Below are positions 45,072 to 54,148 of a stretch of 64,000 nucleotides of DNA, piece after piece. Each line of letters starts with the position of its first letter. Position 1 is the stretch's first letter. The DNA is from Methylobacterium hispanicum (lineage in GTDB: Bacteria; Pseudomonadota; Alphaproteobacteria; Rhizobiales; Beijerinckiaceae). The DNA is taken from contig NZ_BPQO01000001.1 of NCBI RefSeq assembly GCF_022179285.1, positions 372,001-436,000 on the forward strand, in the 5' to 3' direction. Both the position numbers and the translations under genes were made by a program. The notes under the pieces were generated by a model. The model had not been told where the DNA came from, did not search any database, and saw only the letters and a program-made list of their open reading frames with translations.

Positions 45072-45944
45072 GTGACCGATCTGATCCTCCAGGCCCTGTT
45101 CTCCGGGCTCCTCGTCGGCAGCGTCTACGCCCTCGTGGCGCTCGGCCTCGCCCTCTCCTTCGGGGCGATGCGGATCATCAACCTCGCGCACGGCGAGCTG
45201 GTGCTGCTCGCCGCCTACTGCGCCTACGTGGTCGAGGCCCGTGCCGGCCTCGACCCGTACCTCGCGATCCCCCTGGCGCTCGTCGTGGTGTCGGTGGTCT
45301 GCGCCGCGCTCTTCCTGATGATCGACCGCATCCGCGAGCACCGGGAGCTGAACTCGCTGATCCTCACCTTCGGGATCGGCATCGTCCTGACGAACGCGAT
45401 CCTGCTGGTCTTCGCCAGCGACGTGCGCACCACCGCCTCGCCGCAGCTTCAGGATGCGACGTCGATCGGCCCCGTCTACGCCATGAACGGCGAGATCGTC
45501 GCCTTCGGGGTCAGCCTCGCGCTGATGGTCGCCCTGTGGTGGTGGCTGAAGAAGAGCTGGTACGGGCGGGCGGTGCGCGCCGTCTCGTCGAACCGGGCGG
45601 CCGCGACGCTCATGGGCATCAGCCCGGTGCGGACGGAACTCGTCTCCTTCCTGGTCGCGGGGGCGCTCGCGAGCTTCGCGGGGGTGGCGCTCTACACGAT
45701 GAGCGTGGTGCAGCCGGCGCTCGGCCACGCGCTCACCGTGAAGGCCTTCATCGTCACGGTGCTGGCGGGCGTCGGCTCGATCCCCGGGGTGTTCCTGGCG
45801 GCGATCCTGCTCGGCGTCACCGAGGCGCTCACTGTCACGCTCGCCAGTTCCGCCCTGCAGGAACTCGCCGGGATGGTGCTGTTCCTTCTCGTCCTGTTCC
45901 TGCTGCCGAACGGCCTGTTCGGCGCGCGCGCCCGCCGCGGCTGA
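45072..45944 (+). CDS. livH: ABC importer permease LivH-type
   Basis: 290 residues from a GTG 7 bases after the previous stop. LVGSVYALVALGLALSFGAM, MRIINLAHGELVLLAAYCAY and VLAGVGSIPGVFLAAILLGV are standard LivH motifs; eight membrane helices. First of two permeases of the importer. Confidence 0.93.
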   Translation: MTDLILQALFSGLLVGSVYALVALGLALSFGAMRIINLAHGELVLLAAYCAYVVEARAGLDPYLAIPLALVVVSVVCAALFLMIDRIREHRELNSLILTFGIGIVLTNAILLVFASDVRTTASPQLQDATSIGPVYAMNGEIVAFGVSLALMVALWWWLKKSWYGRAVRAVSSNRAAATLMGISPVRTELVSFLVAGALASFAGVALYTMSVVQPALGHALTVKAFIVTVLAGVGSIPGVFLAAILLGVTEALTVTLASSALQELAGMVLFLLVLFLLPNGLFGARARRG

Positions 45945-45954
45945 GGTGACCCGC

Positions 45955-46953
45955 ATGGCTTCCCTCGAGTCCGCCCCCGCCGTCGCGCTCAAGGCCGCCC
46001 CTGCCCGCTCGCGGGTGCCGGGCGGCGCCGCCCTCGGCCTCGGCCTCCTCGTGCTGGCGCTGCTGCCGGTGCTCATGGGCGCCAGCAACTACATGCTGGG
46101 CCTGCTGATCTCGGCGCTCATCCTCTCGGGCGTCGCGCTCGCCTGGGCGCTGCTCGGCAACCTCGGCGGCATGGTCTCGTTCGGCCACGCCGCCTTCTTC
46201 GGGGTCGGGGCCTACGCCTCGGCGCTGCTCTCGGCCAAGCTCGGCCTGCCGGTGCTGCTCACCGTGCCGCTCGGCGGCCTCGTCGCCGTGGTGGCCTCGC
46301 TCGCGATGCTGCCCGCGCTCCGGCTGTCGGGCCCCTACTTCGCGCTCGCCATCCTCGCCTACGCGCAGATCTTCCGCATCCTGGCGACCGAAGCCTCCTG
46401 GCTTACCGGCGGCGGCGCGGGCTTCCAGCGCTACCCGGGCCTGCCGAACGTGTTCGGGCTTGACCTCGCGAGCCGCACCGGCAGCTACCTGCTGCTCGTC
46501 GCGGTGGTCACCCTCTGCGCGCTGGCCTACCTCGCGGTGCGGCGCAGCCATGTCGGCCTGGCGCTCCGCGCCATCGCCGAGAGCGAGGACGCGACCCGGG
46601 TGGTCGGCGTCAACAGCACGGTCCTGAAGTCCCTGATGCTGCTGCTCTCGGCCTTCATCACCGGCGTGTTCGGCGCGCTCAACGCCCACATCATCGGCTT
46701 TCTGGAGCCGGACTACGCCTTCTCGGGCGTCTGGAGCCTGATGCCGATCATCGCGGCGATCTTCGGCGGCTACCGCACGATCGTCGGCCCGATCGGCGGC
46801 GCGGTGATCATCTACCTGTTCGACCAGGTGGTGGCCAAGAGCCTGATCGCGGTCGGCCACCAGATCATCCTGGGCTTCGTCCTCGTCGTGATGGTGCTGG
46901 CCGCGCCGAACGGGCTGCTGGGCCTCGTCAGGAAGGGGGACCGCCATGCTTGA
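45955..46953 (+). CDS. livM: ABC importer permease LivM-type
   Basis: 332 residues from the ATG at 45955 (GAGGTG site; an in-frame GTG three codons upstream also exists). LLGNLGGMVSFGHAAFFGVG, LRLSGPYFALAILAYAQIFR and EPDYAFSGVWSLMPIIAAIF are LivM signatures. Its end overlaps the ATPase gene by 8 bp. Confidence 0.93.
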   Translation: MASLESAPAVALKAAPARSRVPGGAALGLGLLVLALLPVLMGASNYMLGLLISALILSGVALAWALLGNLGGMVSFGHAAFFGVGAYASALLSAKLGLPVLLTVPLGGLVAVVASLAMLPALRLSGPYFALAILAYAQIFRILATEASWLTGGGAGFQRYPGLPNVFGLDLASRTGSYLLLVAVVTLCALAYLAVRRSHVGLALRAIAESEDATRVVGVNSTVLKSLMLLLSAFITGVFGALNAHIIGFLEPDYAFSGVWSLMPIIAAIFGGYRTIVGPIGGAVIIYLFDQVVAKSLIAVGHQIILGFVLVVMVLAAPNGLLGLVRKGDRHA

Positions 46954-47656
46954 ACTCGACGCCGTCACGGTCCGCTTCGGCGGCCTCGTCGCGCTGCGCG
47001 ACGTCACCTTCACGGTGCAGCCGGGCGAGATCCTGGGCCTCGTCGGCCCGAACGGGGCCGGCAAGACCACGCTCTTCAACGGCATCTCGGGGCTGACCCG
47101 GGTGCGCGGGAAGATCCTGTTCGGGGGCCGCGACGTCACGCGCCTGCCCCTACACCGCCGCGCCCGCCTCGGGATCGGCCGCACCTTCCAGATCCCGCAG
47201 CCGATGAAGCACCTGACCGTGCGCGAGAACCTCGCGGTCGCGCAGGTCTTCGGCGCCGGGCGCCACGACCCCGCGCGGATCGAGGAGATCCTCGCCGTCA
47301 TGGAGCTTCAGCAACAGGGCGACCGCCCGGCCGAGAGCGCGCTGGCGCTGCAGGAGCTGAAGCGGCTGGAGATCGCCAAGGCGCTCGCCACCGAGCCGAA
47401 GCTCCTCCTCCTCGACGAGGTGCTGGCGGGGTTGGAGAGCCAGGCCAAGCGCCAGTTCGCGGCCAAGCTCAAGGAACTGCACCGCCGCTTCGGCCTGACC
47501 ATCGTCATCGTCGAGCACGACATCGAGACGATCTCGGGCCTCTGCTCGCGCGCCGTGGTGCTGAACTTCGGCGAGATCATCGCCGACGGCACCCCGGCCC
47601 AGGTCTTCCGCGATCCCCGCGTCGTCGAGAGCTATACCGGGACGGCCCATGCTTGA
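46946..47656 (+). CDS. livG: ABC importer ATPase LivG-type
   Basis: 236 residues. Walker A GPNGAGKTT at 34-42, Walker B LLLLDEVLAGL, H-loop IVEHDIETI. The ABC signature is degenerate: the usual LS-GQ stretch reads ALALQELKRLEIAKAL, a variant seen in some Liv-type ATPases. Overlaps both neighbours by 8 bp, so translation is coupled. Confidence 0.93.
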   Translation: MLELDAVTVRFGGLVALRDVTFTVQPGEILGLVGPNGAGKTTLFNGISGLTRVRGKILFGGRDVTRLPLHRRARLGIGRTFQIPQPMKHLTVRENLAVAQVFGAGRHDPARIEEILAVMELQQQGDRPAESALALQELKRLEIAKALATEPKLLLLDEVLAGLESQAKRQFAAKLKELHRRFGLTIVIVEHDIETISGLCSRAVVLNFGEIIADGTPAQVFRDPRVVESYTGTAHA

Positions 47657-48359
47657 GACCCAGAACCTCCGGGCCGGCTACGGCCACATCACGGTGCTGT
47701 GGGACCTCTCGCTCACCTTCCGCGAGGGCGCGCTGACGGCCATCGTCGGCCCGAACGGGGCCGGCAAGACGACGCTGCTGCGCGCGCTGACCGGGCTGAT
47801 CCCGCACAAGGGCGAGATCCGGCTCGGGGGCGAGCGTCTGGCGGGCAAGACCTGGGATCTCGCGGGCCAGGGCATCGTCATGGTGCCGGAGGGCCGCCTC
47901 GTCTTCCGCGACATGAGCGTGGAGGAGAACCTCTGCCTCGGCGCCTACCCGAAGCGCTGCCGCGGCGACCTCTCCCCCGGCCTCGACCGGGTCTACGGCC
48001 TGTTCCCGCGCCTGCGCGAGCGGCGCGGGCAGATGGCCGGCTCGCTCTCCGGCGGCGAGGCGCAGATGCTCGCCATGGGACGGGGGCTGATGTCGCAGCC
48101 GAAGATCCTGCTGATCGACGAGCCGTCGCTCGGCCTCGCGCCGGTGATCGTCTCGGAGGTCTTCGACATCATCGCGCGCCTGAAGGAGGCCGGGACCACG
48201 ATCCTGCTGGTCGAGCAGAACACCCGCGTCGCGCTCTCGGTCGCCGACGACGTGCACCTGCTGCGCGGCGGGCAGGTGCGGCTCAGCGCGCCGGCGGCGC
48301 AGGTCGACCTCGACCACCTGCACGACCTCTACTTCGCGCGGGAGGCGCAGAGCGCGTGA
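47649..48359 (+). CDS. livF: ABC importer ATPase LivF-type
   Basis: 236 residues. Walker A GPNGAGKTT at 34-42, signature GSLSGGEAQMLAMGRGL, Walker B LLIDEPSLGLAP, H-loop LLVEQNTRVAL. A canonical LivF. With LivG it would form the ATPase heterodimer. Its stop overlaps the next GTG start (GTGA). Confidence 0.93.
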   Translation: MLETQNLRAGYGHITVLWDLSLTFREGALTAIVGPNGAGKTTLLRALTGLIPHKGEIRLGGERLAGKTWDLAGQGIVMVPEGRLVFRDMSVEENLCLGAYPKRCRGDLSPGLDRVYGLFPRLRERRGQMAGSLSGGEAQMLAMGRGLMSQPKILLIDEPSLGLAPVIVSEVFDIIARLKEAGTTILLVEQNTRVALSVADDVHLLRGGQVRLSAPAAQVDLDHLHDLYFAREAQSA

Positions 48360-49312
48360 ACCGTCTGCCCCCGATCCTGCGCGACAACCTCGCCCTGCCG
48401 GTCATCGCCTCGCCGATGTTCATCGTCTCGGGGCCGGACCTCGTGATCGCCCAGTGCCGCGCCGGCATCGTCGGGTCCTTCCCGGCGCTGAACGCGCGGC
48501 CCGCCGCGATGCTCGACACTTGGCTCACCCGCATCACGGAGGAGCTCGCTGCCGCGCGCGCGGCCGACCCCGCGGCCCGGATCGCGCCCTTCGCGGTCAA
48601 CCAGATCGTCCACGCCTCGAACGACCGGCTGGCGGAGGATGTCGAGACCTGCGCGCGCCACCGCGTGCCGATCGTCATCACCAGCCTGCGCGCGCCCGAC
48701 GCCGTGGTGCGGCCGGTCCACGGCTACGGCGGCCTCGTCTTCCACGACGTCACCACGGTCCGCCACGCCGAGAAGGCGCTGGAGGCGGGCGTCGACGGGC
48801 TGATCCTGGCCTGCGCCGGGGCCGGCGGGCACGCGGGCACGCTCTCGCCCTTCGCGCTGGTGGGCGAGGTGCGCCGCTTCTACGACGGGCCGCTGATCCT
48901 CTCGGGGGCGATCACCACTGGATCCGCGATCCTGGCGGCGCAGGCGATGGGTGCCGACCTCGCCTACATGGGTACCCGCTTCATCGCCTCCGCGGAGGCG
49001 AACGCGGCGCCCGCCTACAAGGACATGATCGCGGGCGCGAGCGCGGCGGACATCCTCTACACGCCCTTCTTCACCGGCGTGCCCGGCAACTACCTGGCGC
49101 CCAGCATCCGCGCCGCAGGCCTGGATCCGGACACCCTGCCGACCGCCGACAAGACCGCGATGAGCTTCGCCAGCGACCGGGCGAAGCCCTGGCGCGACGT
49201 CTGGGGCGCGGGCCAGGGGGTCGGCACGATCCCCGACGTGCGGCCGGTCGCCGAGATCGTGGCGGGGCTGGCGCGGGAGTACCGCGCGGCCCGCGCCGGC
49301 CTCGCGGCCTGA
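48356..49312 (+). CDS. Nitronate monooxygenase family flavoprotein
   Basis: 318 residues, TIM-barrel NMO/2-nitropropane dioxygenase fold: LPVIASPMFIVSGPDLVIAQ, NQIVHASNDRL, AGAGGHAGTLSPFALVGEVR, YMGTRFIASAEANA. FMN-binding. Family members oxidise nitronates, but many relatives act on unknown enoyl compounds. Translationally coupled to livF, so it belongs to the transport/catabolic operon. Confidence 0.88.
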   Translation: MNRLPPILRDNLALPVIASPMFIVSGPDLVIAQCRAGIVGSFPALNARPAAMLDTWLTRITEELAAARAADPAARIAPFAVNQIVHASNDRLAEDVETCARHRVPIVITSLRAPDAVVRPVHGYGGLVFHDVTTVRHAEKALEAGVDGLILACAGAGGHAGTLSPFALVGEVRRFYDGPLILSGAITTGSAILAAQAMGADLAYMGTRFIASAEANAAPAYKDMIAGASAADILYTPFFTGVPGNYLAPSIRAAGLDPDTLPTADKTAMSFASDRAKPWRDVWGAGQGVGTIPDVRPVAEIVAGLAREYRAARAGLAA

Positions 49313-49327
49313 GGAGGATTCCGAGCC

Positions 49328-50089
49328 ATGACAGAGTCCCCCGCGACCGAGACCCTGCGGATCACCGAGCCGGCGGACGGCGTGCGCCTCCTCACCATCG
49401 ACCGGACTGCGCGCCGCAACGCCCTCGACCGGGCGACCTACGGGGCCATCCGGGAGGCGATCGCGCGGGCCGGCACGGACGAGGCCGTGCGCGCCATTGT
49501 GCTCACGGGCGCGGGCGGCTGCTTCACCGCCGGCAACGACCTCGCGGATTTTCGCGATACCGCCGAGACTGTCGCGGACAGCCCCGGCCTCGCCCTGCTG
49601 AAGGTGCTCGCCGCCTGCCCAAAGCCCGTCCTGGCGGCGGTTGAGGGCCACGCGGTCGGCATCGGCACGACGCTGCTCCTGCACTGTGACCTCGCCTATG
49701 CGGGGGCGGGCGCGCGCTTCCGCCTGCCCTTCACCAGCCTCGGCCTCAGCCCCGAGGGCGCGTCGAGCTACCTGCTGCCCCTCGTCGCCGGCACGAAGCG
49801 CGCCGCCGAGTTGCTGATGCTGGGCGAGCCCTTCGGGCCCGAGACGGCCGAGGCGGCCGGCCTCGTCAACGCCGTGGTGCCGGCGGGCCAAGCCCTCGAC
49901 GCGGCGCTGGAGCGGGCCCGGGCGCTGGCCGCCCTCCCGCCGGTCTCGGTCGCCGCCACCAAGCGGGCGCTGCGGGCGGGCCACGCCGAGATCGTGGCGC
50001 GCACGCTGGCCAGCGAGGCCGAGACCTTCCACGCGCTCCGCCGCGGCCCCGCCGCCCAGGCCGCCTTCGCGGCCTTCTTCGCACGATGA
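49328..50089 (+). CDS. Crotonase-family protein (enoyl-CoA hydratase or Delta3,Delta2-enoyl-CoA isomerase)
   Basis: 253 residues. Oxyanion-hole segment [12 protein letters not shown] and [20 protein letters not shown]. The second acidic position [14 protein letters not shown] is present, while the first catalytic Glu position (after GIGTT) is not acidic. A single acid with PEGAS is more typical of Delta3,Delta2-enoyl-CoA isomerases than of hydratases. GAGGAGG lies about 10 bases before the ATG. Coupled to the IclR gene by an ATGA overlap. Confidence 0.88.
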   Translation: MTESPATETLRITEPADGVRLLTIDRTARRNALDRATYGAIREAIARAGTDEAVRAIVLTGAGGCFTAGNDLADFRDTAETVADSPGLALLKVLAACPKPVLAAVEGHAVGIGTTLLLHCDLAYAGAGARFRLPFTSLGLSPEGASSYLLPLVAGTKRAAELLMLGEPFGPETAEAAGLVNAVVPAGQALDAALERARALAALPPVSVAATKRALRAGHAEIVARTLASEAETFHALRRGPAAQAAFAAFFAR

Positions 50090-50919
50090 GCGCGATCATG
50101 AGTGAGACCGCCCTCGATCCCCTCGCCGACCCCGAGGCCGAGGAGGGGGCCGGCCCGAAGGAGGACCGGCACTTCGTCACGGCGCTGGCCCGCGGCCTCG
50201 CGGTGCTCGCCTGCTTCGGGCGCGACCGGCGGATGCTCGCCAACCACGACATCGCCGAGGCCTGCGGCCTGCCGCGCTCCACCGTGTCGCGGCTGACCTA
50301 CACGCTGACCAAGCTCGGCTACCTGCACCTCGTCGAGGAATCCGGGAAATACCGCCTCGGCACCCAGACGATCGCGCTGGGCTCGATGGCGCTGGGCGGC
50401 CTCGACGTGCGCCAGATCGCCCGTCCCGCCTTGCGCGCCGTGGCGCAGGCGGCCAACGCCTCCGTGGGTCTCGGCGTGCGCGACCGGCTGAGCATGCGCT
50501 ACATCGATTGCCAGCGCGGGCCGGCCGCGATCTCGCTCAACCTCGACACGGGCTCGCGCATCTCGCTGGCCCGCTCGGCCATGGGCCGGGCCTACATCGC
50601 GGTCTGCTCCGACCGCGAGCGCGCCGCGCTCTACGAGGAGTTGCAGGCCTACGACCCGCTGGCCTGGCCGGCTTTGCGGGCCGGCCTCGACCGGGCGGTG
50701 CAGGAGCACCGCGAGATCGGCTGCTGCACCTCCTTCGGCGAGTGGCAGGACACGGTCTCGGCCATCGCGGTGGGCTTCCGCCCCGGCGGCGGCCTGCCGC
50801 CGATGTCGGTCAATTGCGGCGCCCCCACCATCATCACCGACGGCCGCTTCCTGATGGACGTCGCCCGCCCGAAGCTGATCGAGGCCGTGCGCGGCCTCGA
50901 AGGTGTCATGGGCGCTTGA
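50086..50919 (+). CDS. IclR-family transcriptional regulator
   Basis: 277 residues. N-terminal winged helix ([37 protein letters not shown]), then the IclR effector domain with [30 protein letters not shown] and [20 protein letters not shown]. Such regulators often control nearby catabolic operons through 15-20 bp palindromes. The two TGCAGA-N7-TCTGCA sites at the divergent promoter are candidate targets. Position inside the plus-strand operon would give autoregulation. Confidence 0.92.
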   Translation: MSAIMSETALDPLADPEAEEGAGPKEDRHFVTALARGLAVLACFGRDRRMLANHDIAEACGLPRSTVSRLTYTLTKLGYLHLVEESGKYRLGTQTIALGSMALGGLDVRQIARPALRAVAQAANASVGLGVRDRLSMRYIDCQRGPAAISLNLDTGSRISLARSAMGRAYIAVCSDRERAALYEELQAYDPLAWPALRAGLDRAVQEHREIGCCTSFGEWQDTVSAIAVGFRPGGGLPPMSVNCGAPTIITDGRFLMDVARPKLIEAVRGLEGVMGA

Positions 50920-50928
50920 TTGCTGGTC

Positions 50929-50961
50929 TCATCGATCCCGGCCTATGGCCGGCATCGATGA
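50929..50961. repeat. Hairpin 1 after the IclR gene
   Basis: TCATCGAT-C-CCGGCC / GGCCGG-C-ATCGATGA, nearly perfect 14-15 bp arms with a TAT loop, 10 bases after the IclR stop. No U-tract. Confidence 0.6.
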
Positions 50962-50998
50962 GGTCCGGCGGACGACCGCCGCCGCGCCGTCGCGCGGG

Positions 50999-51030
50999 CA
51001 GATCTCGCCGCGAGGACGCGGCGAGATCTG
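50999..51030. repeat. Hairpin 2 before the CoA transferase gene
   Basis: A perfect 14-bp stem CAGATCTCGCCGCG / CGCGGCGAGATCTG with loop AGGA ends 16 bases before the CoA transferase ATG, just upstream of its GAGGAG site. It could partly terminate, stabilise, or block read-through translation into the next gene. Confidence 0.6.
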
Positions 51031-51046
51031 ATTGAGGAGTGACCCG

Positions 51047-52234
51047 ATGCTGTTCGATCCCGACGACCTGCCGCTCGCCGGCATCCGCGTGCTGGATCTC
51101 TCCCGCGTGCTCGCGGGACCCTGGTGCGCGCAGGTGCTGGGCGATCTCGGCGCCGACGTGATCAAGGTCGAGCACCCCGAGCGCGGCGACGACACCCGCG
51201 ACTGGGGCCTGCGGACCGGCCCGAGCAACACCTCTTATTTCGACAGCGTGAACCGCAATAAGCGCTCGATCGGCGTCGACCTCGCCGACCCGGAGGGGCT
51301 GGCGCTGGTGCGCGATATCGCCCGGCAGAGCGACGTCGTGGTGCAGAACTTCAAGACCGGCGGCGCCGACCGGCTCGGCCTCGGCTACGCGGCGCTCTCC
51401 GCCGAGAACCCGCGGCTGATCTACTGCTCGGTCTCGGGGTACAGTTCGGACGGCGCGGAGGCGACGCGGCCGGGCTACGACCTCGTGATCCAGGGCGAGG
51501 CCGGGCTGATGGCGCTGAACGGCGAGGCGGAGCGGCCGCCCCTCAAGTTCGGCCTCGCGGCGGTCGACCTGTTCACCGGCCAGTTCGCCGCGCAAGCGGT
51601 CCTCGCCGCCCTCTACCAGCGCGAGCGCACCGGTCGCGGGCGCCTCGTGGAACTCGCCCTGTTCGATTGCGGCGTGGCGCTGACCTCCTATTACGGCCTG
51701 GAGGCCATGGTGCAGGGCCGCGACCCGGCCCGCTACGGCAACGCGCACCCCTCCATCGTGCCCTACGGCGTGTTCGAGGCCGGCGACGGGCCGATCGTGC
51801 TGACGGTCGGCAACAACGCGCAGTACCGGCGCTTCTGCGAGCAGGTGCTGGAGCGGCCCGACCTCTGCGCCGACCCGCGCTTCGCCAGCAACCTCGACCG
51901 CTCGCGAAACCGCGCCGTCTTCGTGCCGGTGCTCGAGGCGGAACTCGCCAAGTGGAAGCGGGCCGACCTCCTGGCCCGGCTCCAGGCCGCCGGCATCCCC
52001 TGCGGCGAGGTGCTGGGCCTGCACGAGGCCCTGACCTCGGAGCGCGCCCGCTCCGCCGGCCTCGTCATCCCGCAGGGCGCGGGCGCGGAGGCGGCGGCCC
52101 ACGTGCTGGCCCCGCCCTACCGGCTCGACGGCGCGCGCCTCCCCGTGCGGCGGATGCCGCCCGTGCTCGGCGCTTCGGGCGCCGAGATCCGGGCCGCGCT
52201 GTCGGGGCCTGCGGAGGCGACGGGGGAACGCTGA
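51047..52234 (+). CDS. Family III CoA transferase (CaiB/BaiF)
   Basis: 395 residues. The catalytic Asp145 lies in RPGYDLVIQGEAGLMALNG; RVLDLSRVLAGPWCAQVLGD and ADVIKVEHPERGDDTR are standard. Family III enzymes move CoA between carboxylic acids, including glutarate and other dicarboxylates in some members. Same direction as the importer operon, 127 bp after the IclR gene. No acyl-CoA ligase is present in the cluster, so it may activate the imported acid. Confidence 0.9.
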   Translation: MLFDPDDLPLAGIRVLDLSRVLAGPWCAQVLGDLGADVIKVEHPERGDDTRDWGLRTGPSNTSYFDSVNRNKRSIGVDLADPEGLALVRDIARQSDVVVQNFKTGGADRLGLGYAALSAENPRLIYCSVSGYSSDGAEATRPGYDLVIQGEAGLMALNGEAERPPLKFGLAAVDLFTGQFAAQAVLAALYQRERTGRGRLVELALFDCGVALTSYYGLEAMVQGRDPARYGNAHPSIVPYGVFEAGDGPIVLTVGNNAQYRRFCEQVLERPDLCADPRFASNLDRSRNRAVFVPVLEAELAKWKRADLLARLQAAGIPCGEVLGLHEALTSERARSAGLVIPQGAGAEAAAHVLAPPYRLDGARLPVRRMPPVLGASGAEIRAALSGPAEATGER

Positions 52235-52328
52235 CGAGGGCCGCGCCAACGCTCGCCTCGCGTGGTACCTGTCACCGGCACGTCATCGACCGTCGCGGGG
52301 CGACGGTCCGTCGAGAAGGGAGGAGACG

Positions 52329-53108
52329 ATGCGGGCATCCCGCCGGGATCTGATCGCGCTCGCGGCCGTCGCCACGGCGGTCGGCACGCGCCGGGCGGAG
52401 GCGCAGGCCGCGCCCGAACCGCTCTTCGCCGTGCCGGCCACGACCGTCCCCATCCTGGGCGAGAGCCGCGTCTTCCCGGTGCGCCGCATCTACTGCATCG
52501 GCCGCAACTACGCGGCCCACGCCATCGAGCGCGGATCCGATCCGAGCCGGGAGCCGCCGTTCTTCTTCCAGAAGCCGACGGACGCGATCCAGACCGTCGC
52601 GGTCGGCGCGGTCGCGGAGCATCCCTATCCATCCCTGACGAAGAACTACCATCACGAGATCGAGCTCGTCGCCGCCCTGCACGTGGGCGGCGTCAACATT
52701 CCGGCCGAGCGGGCCCTCGACCACGTCTACGGCTACGCGCTCGGCCTCGACATGACCCGCCGCGACCTCCAGAACGGGATGGCGGCCGAGAAGAAGCCCT
52801 GGGAGATCGGCAAGAGCTTCGACCATGCCGCCATCATCGGGCCGATCCGGCCGGTGGCGCAGGTCGGGCACCTGCGCAAGGGTGCGATCGCCCTGTCGGT
52901 CAACGGGACGGTCCGGCAGAACTCCGATCTCGACAAGATGATCTGGAGCGTCGCCGAGCAGATCGCGAAGCTCTCCGAGGCCTTCGCGCTCGCGCCGGGT
53001 GACCTGATCTATTCCGGCACGCCCGAGAATGTCGGCCCGGTGGTCAGGGGCGACGTGCTCCTCGGCACGCTCGACGGCCTGCCCGACCTGTCGGTCCGCA
53101 TCGTCTGA
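52329..53108 (+). CDS. Fumarylacetoacetate-hydrolase-fold protein with Tat signal peptide
   Basis: 259 residues. Residues 1-28 form a twin-arginine signal (SRRDLIALAAVATAVG, cleavage likely after RRAEAQA). The rest is FAH: IYCIGRNYAAHAIERG, NYHHEIELVAALHVGG, GYALGLDMTRRDLQ and LIYSGTPENVGPV (metal-binding acidic residues conserved). Most FAH hydrolases are cytosolic; a Tat signal implies a folded, metal-loaded exported enzyme. Substrate unknown. The last 100 bp overlap the convergent acyltransferase gene. Confidence 0.85.
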   Translation: MRASRRDLIALAAVATAVGTRRAEAQAAPEPLFAVPATTVPILGESRVFPVRRIYCIGRNYAAHAIERGSDPSREPPFFFQKPTDAIQTVAVGAVAEHPYPSLTKNYHHEIELVAALHVGGVNIPAERALDHVYGYALGLDMTRRDLQNGMAAEKKPWEIGKSFDHAAIIGPIRPVAQVGHLRKGAIALSVNGTVRQNSDLDKMIWSVAEQIAKLSEAFALAPGDLIYSGTPENVGPVVRGDVLLGTLDGLPDLSVRIV

Positions 53109-54148
53109 TCCCGCCGCGCGGCCGGACGAAGGCGCAGGGCCGGTCCCTCGACGAGGAACCAGCTCAGGAGCCCCAGCGGGAGCGCGGCGGCGAGCGCGAG
53201 CGCCGCTACCGCCCAGGGCGAGATGCCCGGGACGTGGGCGACCAGAAGGTTCTGCACCGGCCACGCGTAGAGGTAGAGGCCGTAGGAGGGGTCGGCCCGA
53301 TCGACCGCGCGGCTCAGGGCCAGGGGACGCACCGCGAAGGCGAACCAGAAGATGAGGTAGCCGCCGAGCACCGCTAAGGCGGGCTCGGCCAGCGGCCGGA
53401 CGAACATCAGGGGCAGCAGCAGCAGCGCGGCCCGGCAGGCGCCGCGCCGCGTGTAGGCGATCCGGTCGCCGAAGAGCTGGTAGGCGCCCCCGCAGCAGAA
53501 CACGAAGACGAAGCGGATCATCTCCGAGAGCGTGCCGGCCACGTCGCCCGGGAGCCCGACCGGCAGGAAGAGCCAGCGCAGGGCGAGGAGCGCCCCAAGC
53601 CCGGCCAGCAGCGCGAGGTAGCGCGCCCGGATGCGCAGGACGCGCGCGCGGCCGGCCAGCCCGAGGAGCAGGTAGCAGCCGAACTCGCAGGGGATCGTCC
53701 ACATCGAGCCGTTGAGGTGCGGGTAGGGCAGGCCCTCGAACGCGCCCGGGACGACGGGCATCAGCAGCAGGGCGAGGCGGAGCAGCGTCTCGGCGCTCGA
53801 CAGGGCCACCATGTCGCCCCCGGCGAAGGGCGCCACAACCAGGATGCAGACGAGGGAGGCGACGACGAAGCCCGGGTAGATCCGCAGGGCCCGGCGCCGC
53901 ACGTAGCCGGAGAACGAGGTCCGCGCGCGGTAGCTCGCGGTGATCAGGTAGCCGCTGACGAGGAAGAAGCCGTCGACGGCCAGTTCGCCGAAGGACAGCG
54001 TGCCGAAGACCCGGGTCAGGATCTCGCGCGAGCGGTCGCCGTCGATGAGTTCCGGCGCGTGGGCGAGGATCACGAGCGCGGCGAAGAGGAGCCGCAACGT
54101 GCCGAAATTGTTCGCGCACCGCTCTCGGTCGCCCGCTCCCTGCGCCAC
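53009..54148 (-). CDS. Membrane acyltransferase 3 family protein (OafA/NodX-like)
   Basis: 379 residues with about ten transmembrane helices. LRLLFAALVILAHAPELIDG has the active-site His/Arg of AT3 acyltransferases; DGFFLVSGYLITASYRAR and YVRRRALRIYPGF follow. These inner-membrane enzymes O-acetylate polysaccharides or lipids. The final 37 residues (after LSWFLVEGPALRLRP) are Arg/Ser/Thr-rich and encoded antisense to the end of the FAH gene, so they are probably a recent extension. Confidence 0.88.
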   Translation of the reverse strand: MAQGAGDRERCANNFGTLRLLFAALVILAHAPELIDGDRSREILTRVFGTLSFGELAVDGFFLVSGYLITASYRARTSFSGYVRRRALRIYPGFVVASLVCILVVAPFAGGDMVALSSAETLLRLALLLMPVVPGAFEGLPYPHLNGSMWTIPCEFGCYLLLGLAGRARVLRIRARYLALLAGLGALLALRWLFLPVGLPGDVAGTLSEMIRFVFVFCCGGAYQLFGDRIAYTRRGACRAALLLLPLMFVRPLAEPALAVLGGYLIFWFAFAVRPLALSRAVDRADPSYGLYLYAWPVQNLLVAHVPGISPWAVAALALAAALPLGLLSWFLVEGPALRLRPAARRDQTMRTDRSGRPSSVPRSTSPLTTGPTFSGVPE

